Shown here one piece after another: positions 1 through 5,233 of a stretch of DNA of 6,872 nt; position 1 is the first letter of the stretch, and each line of letters starts with the position of its first letter. The stretch spans positions 1-6,872 of the forward strand of contig JAUXFS010000095.1 of assembly GCA_030622775.1 (NCBI GenBank), given 5' to 3'. Under the pieces are notes generated by a model, which searched no databases, was not told where the DNA came from, and worked only from the letters and a program-made list of their open reading frames with translations. Made by a program: the position numbers and the translations under genes. The stretch is from Rhodospirillales bacterium. GTDB taxonomy: Bacteria; Pseudomonadota; Alphaproteobacteria; Rhodospirillales; Defluviicoccaceae.

Positions 1-446
1 ACGGTTTCGGCTTTTCCTTCGCCCTCCAGCAAGACCTGCAGTTCGCCGGGTCTCATTTCCTCTTGTCGCTGCTGTCGTTCAATGTCGGTGTCGAACTGGG
101 GCAGCTCCTGGTGGTCGCCTTGATCCTGCCGCTCTTGGCGGTTCTGCTCATACAGCCGGCGGCGCGGCGCTATGGCGTGATCATCCTATCCGCCATCGTC
201 GCTCATACCGCATGGCACTGGATGACCGAACGGCTGGAAAGCCTTAAGCGCGTCGGCTGGCCGTCGCTGGACGACGATGTTTTGACCCAGGGCGTGTGGA
301 TCGCCTTGGTGGTGGCGGCGTTGCTGGCCCTCGGCATCGGGTTCGGCGTCAGGCGGTTCCTGCGGGGATCGAAATCGACTCGAGGCGAGTTGGTCGAACC
401 CGCCATGCAACGCCGCTCGGACGGCGACCCGGGGCACCGACGGTAG
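1..446 (+). CDS. HupE/UreJ-family membrane protein, C-terminal part (5' end outside window)
   Basis: The reading frame is open from base 3 to the TAG at 444-446, so the gene enters from the left edge and only about 147 codons are visible. The first visible residues read GFGFSFALQQDLQFAGSH, followed by LLSFNVGVELGQL, which I recognise as the conserved C-terminal segment of the HupE/UreJ-type membrane family (the broader HupE/UreJ_2 group). Three further hydrophobic segments follow: about 92-148 (FNVGVELGQLLVVALIL to VLLI), 170-225 (VIILSAIVAHTAWHWM) and 294-350 (VWIALVVAALLALGIGFGV). The HTAWHWMTER stretch is also typical. Family members are inner-membrane proteins; classical HupE is linked to nickel uptake for hydrogenase, but this wider group has no firm function. 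After the last membrane helix the tail becomes polar and low-complexity (RGSKSTRGELVEP...), apparently from a palindromic element in the DNA. The next gene is convergent. Family call is fairly sure, function is not. Confidence 0.8.
   Translation, partial: GFGFSFALQQDLQFAGSHFLLSLLSFNVGVELGQLLVVALILPLLAVLLIQPAARRYGVIILSAIVAHTAWHWMTERLESLKRVGWPSLDDDVLTQGVWIALVVAALLALGIGFGVRRFLRGSKSTRGELVEPAMQRRSDGDPGHRR
375..397. repeat. REP-like palindrome inside the 3' end of the HupE-type gene
   Basis: TCGACTCG (375-382), a 3-base loop, CGAGT (386-390), TGG, then TCGA (394-397) form an interrupted stem-loop: arms ACTCG/CGAGT (378-382 with 386-390) plus an outer TCGA/TCGA pair. Read on the minus strand it gives GGTTCGACCAACTCGCC, which resembles the FDKL/FDQL-encoding end of short dispersed palindromes common in alphaproteobacterial genomes. 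Only one copy is in this window, so the repeat nature is inferred, not shown. It supplies the final STRGELVEP residues of the protein. Confidence 0.3.
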
Positions 447-459
447 TACTACGGTCCCC
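431..459 (+). terminator. Possible stem-loop over the stop codon of the HupE-type gene
   Basis: GGGG (431-434) can pair with CCCC (456-459) and ACCG (436-439) with CGGT (452-455), leaving one bulged C at 435. The loop contains the 10-bp perfect palindrome GTAGTACTAC (443-452, partly overlapping the stem). The TAG stop at 444-446 is inside the structure. There is no T-run on either strand, so this is not a canonical intrinsic terminator; it may be an mRNA 3'-end structure between the two convergent genes, or chance. Confidence 0.25.
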
Positions 460-501
460 GCACAACCGGCGCTCGACAACTCATACCAACGAGCATTGAT
501 A

Positions 502-1281
502 TCAAATCCCGAAGGACAGGAAGCGGTCGAACAACGGCGTCTTGGAGAACAACTGGGGGTCGGACCACTCGTCGTTCGCCGCGACGGTGGTCATTTCGAT
601 CAGCCCGAACCACTCCAGGTATCTCAGCACCCGCCGACGGAACACATTCTCGGGTTTGTAGTACGGGTGTTTCTCCGACGGTTCGATCGGCAGGGTCATC
701 GCCCGATACAGCTCCCCGGCGGTTCGCGGGACCGCCGGGAAGGCGCCGATCAGAAAGAGGATCACGCCGATCTGCGGCTGGAAATCGTCCTTGAACACCA
801 TCCGGTCGAGATAGCGGAGGTTGTAGCGTTGGAAGGTGGCCTCGAACAGGACCGCGTTCAGCTTCCCGGCCGCCTCGGGACGGCGGAACGACCGCGCCTT
901 CCTGGTCGCCCGCAGCGTTCCTTTGTGCTTGCGGGCCAGGCCGGCGACATCGAGGATGGCGTGGAGATAGTCGAGCGGCATGAAGTCCGCCTCGTTGAGA
1001 ACCTTGTTCAACCGCCACACCTCCTCCGGCTCGAATCCCGGCCAGCGGAAATCCTCCACCATCCGCGCGACGAACTTGCGGTTGAAGGCGCCGGTCTTGG
1101 TCAGCTTGACGCCGCCGTCGGCCTCCAGGTGCTCCATGACCAGCCGGGCGTGAGCGAGCACCAGCGATCCCGACAGATCGTCGAGGGTCAGCGCCGTGTT
1201 CAGCCGCACCGGGCCGTCGGCCAGCCAGTCGGCGTCCATAAGCGCGTAGGCCTGTTCCGAAGTCAGTTTGACGACTGTCAT
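502..1281 (-). CDS. Conserved-looking hypothetical protein, 259 aa
   Basis: The ATG at 1281-1279 is preceded by a very strong ribosome site, GGAGGAGG (1298-1291 on the minus strand), 9 bases away; TGA is at 504-502. The product is soluble, with no signal peptide or membrane helix. It begins with a helix-rich region (TSEQAYALMDADW), has an LTKTGAFNRKFVARMVE segment near residues 59-75 that looks like a winged-helix or partner-binding turn, a segment PLDYLHAILDVAGLARKHKG near 102-121, and ends in a helical part with RVLRYLEWFGLIEM around 222-235. The LTKTGxxxRKxV plus GLxRKxKG pattern reminds me of the C-terminal part of plasmid pRiA4b ORF-3-like proteins, but I cannot confirm a family. The plus strand over the same bases is also open for over 1 kb, yet reads as Arg/Pro/Gln/Val-rich nonsense. 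The minus frame has natural composition and the ribosome site. It is divergent from hypX across the repeat region, so a shared control region is possible. Function unknown. Confidence 0.8.
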   Translation of the reverse strand: MTVVKLTSEQAYALMDADWLADGPVRLNTALTLDDLSGSLVLAHARLVMEHLEADGGVKLTKTGAFNRKFVARMVEDFRWPGFEPEEVWRLNKVLNEADFMPLDYLHAILDVAGLARKHKGTLRATRKARSFRRPEAAGKLNAVLFEATFQRYNLRYLDRMVFKDDFQPQIGVILFLIGAFPAVPRTAGELYRAMTLPIEPSEKHPYYKPENVFRRRVLRYLEWFGLIEMTTVAANDEWSDPQLFSKTPLFDRFLSFGI

Positions 1282-1467
1282 TGCGTTTCGCCTCCTCCGG
1301 TGTCGTCCCGCCGCCGAACGGACGCCAGAACCGCCACCGAGTTGATCCTCGCTGCGATCATGTCTCGTTCATACCCGGTTGGCGGCGGCGAGGGAACCGC
1401 AGCGCGGCGGTCGCGATCGCCGACCGGCCCGAGCCATCGCGTCGCGCCCAAATCGAGCCAAAGGATA

Positions 1468-1483
1468 AAGGAACATTTTCCTT
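1468..1483. promoter_or_regulatory. Palindromic operator candidate AAGGAA-N4-TTCCTT
   Basis: AAGGAA (1468-1473), CATT, TTCCTT (1478-1483) is a perfect inverted repeat with 6-bp arms and a 4-bp centre. Its right arm shares two bases with the -35 hexamer of the plus-strand promoter candidate at 1482-1510, a usual position for a dimeric repressor or activator site. On the minus strand it lies between a CTGACA (1488-1483) and a TATCCT (1467-1462), a weak promoter-like pair with a short 15-bp spacer pointing toward the hypothetical gene, so it could control both directions. The binding protein is unknown. Confidence 0.35.
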
Positions 1484-1510
1484 GTCAGGTCGCCGGCCGG
1501 GGCATATATA
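1482..1510 (+). promoter_or_regulatory. Sigma70-like promoter TTGTCA-N17-TATATA
   Basis: TTGTCA (1482-1487) and TATATA (1505-1510) are separated by exactly 17 bp and each differs from consensus at one position. This is the best promoter match I found in the window. It points rightward, through a stem-loop and the repeat clusters, toward hypX 460 bp away; the first product could be a leader peptide, a small RNA or a long hypX leader. The sequence match is direct; activity is inference. Confidence 0.45.
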
Positions 1511-1554
1511 CGGAGAAATTGTTCTTGTTCATCGTGAAGGGGATCCTTGAACCC

Positions 1555-1579
1555 GCGCCTCGGGGCGATCGAGGTGCGC
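1555..1579 (+). other. GC-rich stem-loop downstream of the promoter candidate
   Basis: GCGCCTCG (1555-1562) can pair with CGAGG (1570-1574) and CGC (1577-1579), with a TG bulge at 1575-1576 and a 7-base loop. It lies about 45 bp after the TATATA hexamer, so it would be in the early transcript. No T-run follows directly; the nearest is the five T of 1611-1615. It may be part of a leader structure or chance pairing in GC-rich DNA. Confidence 0.2.
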
Positions 1580-1646
1580 CTGACTCATCGGGTGGCGGCA
1601 CATGTCCATGCTTTTTGACCCGCTGAAAATAACCGCGTTCTCCAAT

Positions 1647-1676
1647 TTTTGACGAGTTTTGACGAGTTTTGACGAG
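1647..1676 (+). repeat. Direct repeat cluster 1: three perfect TTTTGACGAG units
   Basis: Three identical 10-bp units sit head to tail at 1647-1656, 1657-1666 and 1667-1676, followed by TTT. The period is close to one helical turn, so bound proteins would stack on one face of the DNA, as OmpR/PhoB-type response regulators do on roughly 10-11-bp direct repeats. Each unit contains TTGACG, near the -35 consensus. An identical cluster begins 154 bp downstream. The repeats are certain; their role is inferred. Confidence 0.9.
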
Positions 1677-1711
1677 TTTGGTTGCCGGGGCGCAACGATT
1701 TCAGGTGGCGT

Positions 1712-1730
1712 GTTTCGTTTAAAATCAAGG
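1712..1730 (+). repeat. 19-bp block, copy 1 (GTTTCGTTTAAAATCAAGG)
   Basis: This block recurs at 1848-1866 with a single mismatch (G versus T at the sixth position). It holds a -10-like TAAAAT at 1720-1725, but no good -35 precedes this copy (ATTTCA at 1698-1703 is weak). Its TTTCGTTT (1713-1720) is also an inverted match to AAACGAAA (1753-1760). Together with cluster 1 it forms the first half of a duplicated module. Confidence 0.75.
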
Positions 1731-1800
1731 CGTTAGCGTGGTTACGGCAGCGAAACGAAAGGTTATTAAAAATCGTTTAGAAACAACGGCTTAAGATCGG

Positions 1801-1830
1801 TTTTGACGAGTTTTGACGAGTTTTGACGAG
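1801..1830 (+). repeat. Direct repeat cluster 2: three perfect TTTTGACGAG units
   Basis: Units at 1801-1810, 1811-1820 and 1821-1830 are identical to each other and to cluster 1. Both clusters have exactly three units in the same orientation. This copy ends three bases before the -35-like TTCGAC of the hypX promoter candidate, a position typical for activator sites that contact RNA polymerase. Confidence 0.9.
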
Positions 1831-1833
1831 TTT

Positions 1834-1861
1834 TTCGACTTTTTTCCGTTTCTTTTAAAAT
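1834..1861 (+). promoter_or_regulatory. Candidate hypX promoter TTCGAC-N16-TAAAAT
   Basis: TTCGAC (1834-1839) and TAAAAT (1856-1861) are spaced by 16 bp. The -10 match is good and the -35 is mediocre, as in promoters that need an activator. Transcription would start near 1868 and give a leader of about 100 bases before the hypX GTG at 1971. The triple repeat directly upstream is the obvious candidate activator site. Confidence 0.35.
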
Positions 1862-1866
1862 CAAGG
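1848..1866 (+). repeat. 19-bp block, copy 2 (GTTTCTTTTAAAATCAAGG)
   Basis: Second copy of the block at 1712-1730, 18 of 19 bases identical. It starts 17 bp after repeat cluster 2, whereas copy 1 starts 35 bp after cluster 1, so the two modules differ by an 18-bp length change between cluster and block. It contains the -10-like hexamer of the hypX promoter candidate. Confidence 0.75.
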
Positions 1867-1970
1867 ACTTATTAGATTTCCGCGGTACCGGGATCGTCGA
1901 CAATGCCCCAGCTCAGGGGTCGGACTTTCCCGCGGCGCCGGGAATCGACCGCCAGCCCCGAGGAAATCCG

Positions 1971-3686
1971 GTGCGGATCCTGCTTCTGACCCATTCGTTC
2001 AACAGCCTCGCCCAACGGCTGTTCGTCGCCCTCGGCGAGCGCGGTCACCAAGTCAGCGTCGAGTTCGATATCAACGACCGGGTGACCGAGGAGGCGGTGG
2101 CGCTGTTCCGTCCCGACGTGGTCGTCGCGCCGTTCCTCAAGCGGGCGATCCCCGAGAGCGTCTGGCGCTCGACCGTCTGCCTGATCGTTCATCCGGGGAT
2201 CAAGGGCGACCGAGGTCCCTCGGCCCTCGATTGGGCGATCCTCGACGGCGAGCGCGCGTGGGGGGTGACGGTGCTCCAGGCCAGCGGCGAGATGGACGCC
2301 GGCGATATCTGGGAATCGCTCCCCTTCCCGATGCGGACGGCAACCAAGAGCAGCCTCTATCGCAACGAGGTGACCGAGACCGCCGAGCGGGCGGTGCTCA
2401 CCGCCCTCGACCACATCGTTCAAGGCGGCTTCCGGCCGGAGCCCCTGGACGAACACGGCCCCGACATCCGCGGCCGGCCGCGGCCGGCAATGAAACAGGC
2501 CGACCGCGCCATCGATTGGCGGGCCGACGGGACTTCCGCCGTGCTCCGCAAGATCCATTCGGGCGACGGCCGGCCGGGGGTGCGCGACGAGATCCTCGGG
2601 GTTCCGGTTTGGCTGTATGACGCCCATCCGGACGACCGGCTCGCGGGTGCCCCGGGTTCGGTCATCGGCCGGCGCGAGGGCGCGGTGTGCCGGGCCACCA
2701 TCGACGGCGCGGTGTGGATCGGCTACCTGCGGCGGCGCGAGGAAGGGACCGTGCCCCTCAAACTGCCGGCGGCGATGGTGCTTGGCGACCGGCTCGCGGC
2801 GGTCCCCGAGGTCCCCGCCCACGACGGCGTCACCTGGCGGGACATCCGCTACGAGGAGGCGGACGGGGTCGGCGTCCTGCATTTCGCCTTCTACAACGGC
2901 GCGATGAGCACCCGGCAATGCGAGCGCCTGCGCGACGCCTACGCCCGGGCGCGGCGGCGGGACACCCGGGTGATCGTGCTGATGGGCGGGCCGGACTTCT
3001 GGTCCAACGGCATGCACCTCAACGCCATCGAGGCCGCGGCCAGCGCCGCCGACGAGTCCTGGCGCAACATCAACGCCATCGACGACCTGGTTCGCGACAT
3101 CGTCACCACCGATGATCGGCTGACCATCGCCGCGATGCAGGGCAACGCCAGCGCCGGCGGGGTGTTCATCGCCCTTGCCGCCGACCGGGTGCTGGCGCGT
3201 AACGGGATCGTCCTCAACCCCCACTACAAGGGGATGGGCAATCTTTACGGCTCGGAGTACTGGACCTATCTCCTGCCGCGCCGCGCCGGAGCGGCGAGCG
3301 CCGAGGTCGTCACCGAGACCCGGCTACCGATGGGTACCGCCGAAGCCCGACGGCTCGGCCTGATCGACGGGCATCCGGAGGGGGACGTCACCCGGTTCCG
3401 CCGCGCCGTCCTCGACATCGCCGGCGACCTCGCCCGGGATCCGGCGCTGCCGGCGTTGCTCCGCGACAAGGCGGCGCGGCGCTCCGCCGACGAGGAACGG
3501 AAGCCGCTGGCCGCTTACCGGGCCGAGGAACTCGAACGGATGCGGATGAACTTCTACGGCTTCGATCCCAGCTACCATGTCGCCCGCTACAACTTCGTCT
3601 GCTCGGTGGCCAAGTCGCGGACGCCGCCGACCATCGCCCGCCACCGCCGCCGCGGGCCCGAGAGGCGAAAGGCGGCCGGATCGTGA
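1971..3686 (+). CDS. hypX: HypX/HoxX, CO-forming NiFe-hydrogenase maturation protein
   Basis: This 571-residue protein starts at a GTG with AGGA (1961-1964) six bases upstream, and its first residues MRILLLTHSFNSLAQRLF match the usual start of HypX. It has two domains. Residues 1-260 are a formyltransferase-like domain with HPGIKGDRGPSALDWAI (74-90) and EMDAGDIW (107-114), where H74 and D109 fit the family's active-site His and Asp. Residues 290-540 are a crotonase/enoyl-CoA hydratase-like domain with FWSNGMHLN (343-351), MQGNASAGGVF (389-399) and HYKGMGNLYGSEYW (418-431). From family knowledge, HypX takes the formyl group of 10-formyl-tetrahydrofolate, forms formyl-CoA and releases CO for the Fe(CO)(CN)2 centre of NiFe hydrogenase, chiefly in oxygen-exposed cells. 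Tyr416 and Glu426 of the Aquifex protein act in the second domain; Y419 and E429 here have the same 10-residue spacing. The C-terminal NFYGFDPSYHVARYNFV is also typical. It appears intact and cytoplasmic. It overlaps the next gene by 4 bp. Confidence 0.95.
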   Translation: MRILLLTHSFNSLAQRLFVALGERGHQVSVEFDINDRVTEEAVALFRPDVVVAPFLKRAIPESVWRSTVCLIVHPGIKGDRGPSALDWAILDGERAWGVTVLQASGEMDAGDIWESLPFPMRTATKSSLYRNEVTETAERAVLTALDHIVQGGFRPEPLDEHGPDIRGRPRPAMKQADRAIDWRADGTSAVLRKIHSGDGRPGVRDEILGVPVWLYDAHPDDRLAGAPGSVIGRREGAVCRATIDGAVWIGYLRRREEGTVPLKLPAAMVLGDRLAAVPEVPAHDGVTWRDIRYEEADGVGVLHFAFYNGAMSTRQCERLRDAYARARRRDTRVIVLMGGPDFWSNGMHLNAIEAAASAADESWRNINAIDDLVRDIVTTDDRLTIAAMQGNASAGGVFIALAADRVLARNGIVLNPHYKGMGNLYGSEYWTYLLPRRAGAASAEVVTETRLPMGTAEARRLGLIDGHPEGDVTRFRRAVLDIAGDLARDPALPALLRDKAARRSADEERKPLAAYRAEELERMRMNFYGFDPSYHVARYNFVCSVAKSRTPPTIARHRRRGPERRKAAGS

Positions 3687-4558
3687 CCGGCAAACCGCGC
3701 AATCCGGGGTTGCTGTCGCGGGGTTTCCGGCGGCGGCTGGCCCTGGGTCTGCCGACGGTCCTCGGACTGGCACGGCGCGGCTTTTTCATTCCCTATCGTT
3801 ACGCCTCCGAGGTGGCCGCTCCGGAACAACGGCCGCCCTACCACCCAATCGAAACGATGATGAGCGCCCGGGAGGACGCGTTTCGCGAGCTGATCGCCGC
3901 CATCGACGGCTACGCCGGTGACCTCGAGGCGATCGGCGGCGAGCCGCCGCCGGCGCCGCGCTGGCGCCAGCACTGGTTCCCGCGCCTGGACGCCGCCTGC
4001 GCCTACACCCTCGTTCGCCAACACGGGCCGGCCCGGCTGGTCGAGATCGGCGCCGGCCACTCCACCCGCTTTTTCGCCCGCGCCGTCGCCGACGGCGGGC
4101 ACCCGACCCGGATCACCGTCATCGATCCGGCGCCGCGCGCCGACATCGCCCGCCTTGGCGTCGAAGCGCTCCGGGAAACGATCCAGCGGGTGGGCGACGC
4201 GCCGTTCACGACCCTCGCCCCCGGCGACGTGCTGAGCATCGATTCCAGCCACATCCTGATGCCGGGCACCGACGTCGACATCCTGCTCAACCGGGTGCTG
4301 CCGGCCTTGCCGGTCGGGGTGCTGGTCCACATCCACGACATGTTCCTGCCCGACGACTACCCCCCCGCTTGGTCGTGGCGGGGCTACAACGAACAGCTCG
4401 GCGTCGCGGCCCTGTTGCAAGGCGGCGGCTGGCGCATCCTCTGGTCGAGCCGCTACGTGACGACCCGGATCGCCGACGGCCTCGAAGCAACCGTCGTCGC
4501 CCGCCTGCCCCTGGCCCCGGACGCCTACGAAGCGAGCCTGTGGCTCGAAAAGGTCTGA
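3683..4558 (+). CDS. Class I SAM-dependent methyltransferase, 291 aa
   Basis: The GTG at 3683 overlaps the hypX TGA as GTGA, so translation is probably coupled; AAAGG and GGCGG (3668-3675) give a reasonable ribosome site. The first 40 residues are basic and hydrophobic (LSRGFRRRLALGLPTVLGLARRGFFIPYRYA), perhaps for membrane contact or substrate binding. The Rossmann core follows: motif I LVEIGAGHSTRFFA (119-132) binds SAM, an acidic D148 in VIDPAP follows strand 2, GDVLSIDSSH (181-190) fits the next core element, and VHIHDMFLPDDYPPAW (215-230) is the later strand-loop seen in the Methyltransf_24-like group. The substrate cannot be read from sequence. Coupling to hypX suggests co-expression but not necessarily a shared pathway. 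It ends 12 bp from the convergent P460 gene. Confidence 0.85.
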   Translation: MTGKPRNPGLLSRGFRRRLALGLPTVLGLARRGFFIPYRYASEVAAPEQRPPYHPIETMMSAREDAFRELIAAIDGYAGDLEAIGGEPPPAPRWRQHWFPRLDAACAYTLVRQHGPARLVEIGAGHSTRFFARAVADGGHPTRITVIDPAPRADIARLGVEALRETIQRVGDAPFTTLAPGDVLSIDSSHILMPGTDVDILLNRVLPALPVGVLVHIHDMFLPDDYPPAWSWRGYNEQLGVAALLQGGGWRILWSSRYVTTRIADGLEATVVARLPLAPDAYEASLWLEKV

Positions 4559-4570
4559 CCGGACGGACGC

Positions 4571-5233
4571 TCAGTCGTTGAGGAATCGCCGCCGGTACTC
4601 CTTGGGAACGAAGAACAGGTGGTCGAACTCCGCCTTCTGCTTGTGGCAGTCGTGGCAGAACTCCATCCGGTCGGCGGTGTCGGCGTCGGTGTCGCCGAAG
4701 ACGCTGCCGTCCGGCATGATCATCGCGTAGCGCCAGTCGGCCATCGCCGGATTGGCCCCCTTGGGCAGCTTCTCCATGATGAACAGGGCGCCGGCGAACA
4801 GATCGCGATCCTTGGTATAGGTGAAGCTGTCCTTGGCGAGGATCGCGCCCGGCGCCATTTCGACGCCCTCTTTCAGGTTGCCGTACCCGGCCTTGCCGGC
4901 GACCGCGTTGGCGTAGTTGTTGACGTAGCGGTTGCCGTGGGTCTGCGAGCGGTAGGAGGCGTCGTTGTACCGCCGCCACCGCCGATAGCCGCGCGCCGTC
5001 GGGTCTTCGGCAATCGCGTAGCCACGCGCCATGTCGTCGGCGATTTCGTCATACACCGTGATCGCGTCGGCCTTGGTCAGGTCCCCCGGCCGATCGAGGC
5101 TGAAGTGTCGTTTCGGCCGGAGCAACTCGTCGGTGTCCGCGGATTGCGCCGGGGTCCACAATGCGGCGAGGACCAAGCCGGCAATCGCGGTCGCGGCAAC
5201 GGCGACTCCGGATCCGATGGGGCGTGACAACAT
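4571..5233 (-). CDS. Exported cytochrome P460-family c-type heme protein, 220 aa
   Basis: I chose the ATG at 5233-5231 because AGGAG (5247-5243, minus strand) lies 9 bases upstream and the protein then begins directly with a signal peptide: LSRPIGSG, a hydrophobic stretch AVAATAIAGLVLAAL, and a likely cut after AQSA (residue 32). Starts further upstream at 5257 or 5350 add residues without a clear ribosome site. The mature part has the cytochrome P460 pattern: GVEMAPGAILAKDSF (123-137), LFAGALFIMEKL (145-156), ADWRYAMIMPDGSVFGD (165-181) and a single heme site CHDCH (193-197, a CxxCH) near the C-terminus. Family members bind one c-type heme, often cross-linked to a lysine, and oxidise hydroxylamine or handle NO in the periplasm. 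Whether this protein has the lysine cross-link cannot be told; K134 is a possible candidate. The roughly 80 residues between signal and core are longer than in the minimal P460 proteins I know. It stands apart from its neighbours in function. Confidence 0.85.
   Translation of the reverse strand: MLSRPIGSGVAVAATAIAGLVLAALWTPAQSADTDELLRPKRHFSLDRPGDLTKADAITVYDEIADDMARGYAIAEDPTARGYRRWRRYNDASYRSQTHGNRYVNNYANAVAGKAGYGNLKEGVEMAPGAILAKDSFTYTKDRDLFAGALFIMEKLPKGANPAMADWRYAMIMPDGSVFGDTDADTADRMEFCHDCHKQKAEFDHLFFVPKEYRRRFLND

Larger units (their letters stand above)
1282..1970. other. 689-bp divergent intergenic region with repeats and candidate promoters
   Basis: No convincing protein gene lies here. 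The segment separates the minus-strand hypothetical gene from plus-strand hypX. From left to right it contains: GC-rich DNA (1300-1460) with no feature I can name; a 16-bp palindrome overlapping a sigma70-like promoter (1468-1510); a GC-rich stem-loop (1555-1579) inside a possible 23-codon ORF; then an AT-rich stretch (about 1620-1875) carrying two triple 10-bp repeat clusters and two copies of a 19-bp block. The final 100 bp, the likely hypX leader, return to high GC. The AT-rich part stands out from everything else in the window, which fits a regulatory region or a site bound by nucleoid proteins. Confidence 0.7.

Noticed and set aside
496..1626. A 376-codon plus-strand open frame opposite the hypothetical gene
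   Set aside because: It starts at TTG without a ribosome site, has Arg/Pro/Gln/Val-rich composition without any recognisable motif, and runs antisense to a gene with a strong ribosome site and natural composition.
1647..1830. CRISPR array or plasmid origin iterons
   Set aside because: The units are 10 bp with no spacers, so not CRISPR; there is no rep gene or DnaA-box set in view, so an origin is unsupported.
1903..1989. A 28-codon plus-strand ORF (MPQLRGRTF...) overlapping the start of hypX
   Set aside because: No clear ribosome site, Arg-rich composition typical of GC-rich chance ORFs, and no conservation that I can test.
1872..3224. A 450-codon minus-strand open frame opposite hypX
   Set aside because: It is the GC-driven shadow of an unmistakable HypX sequence; composition is His/Gly/Pro/Arg-rich without domain signals.
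3587..4420. A 277-codon minus-strand open frame opposite the first methyltransferase
   Set aside because: Antisense shadow; the plus frame carries the SAM-binding motifs.
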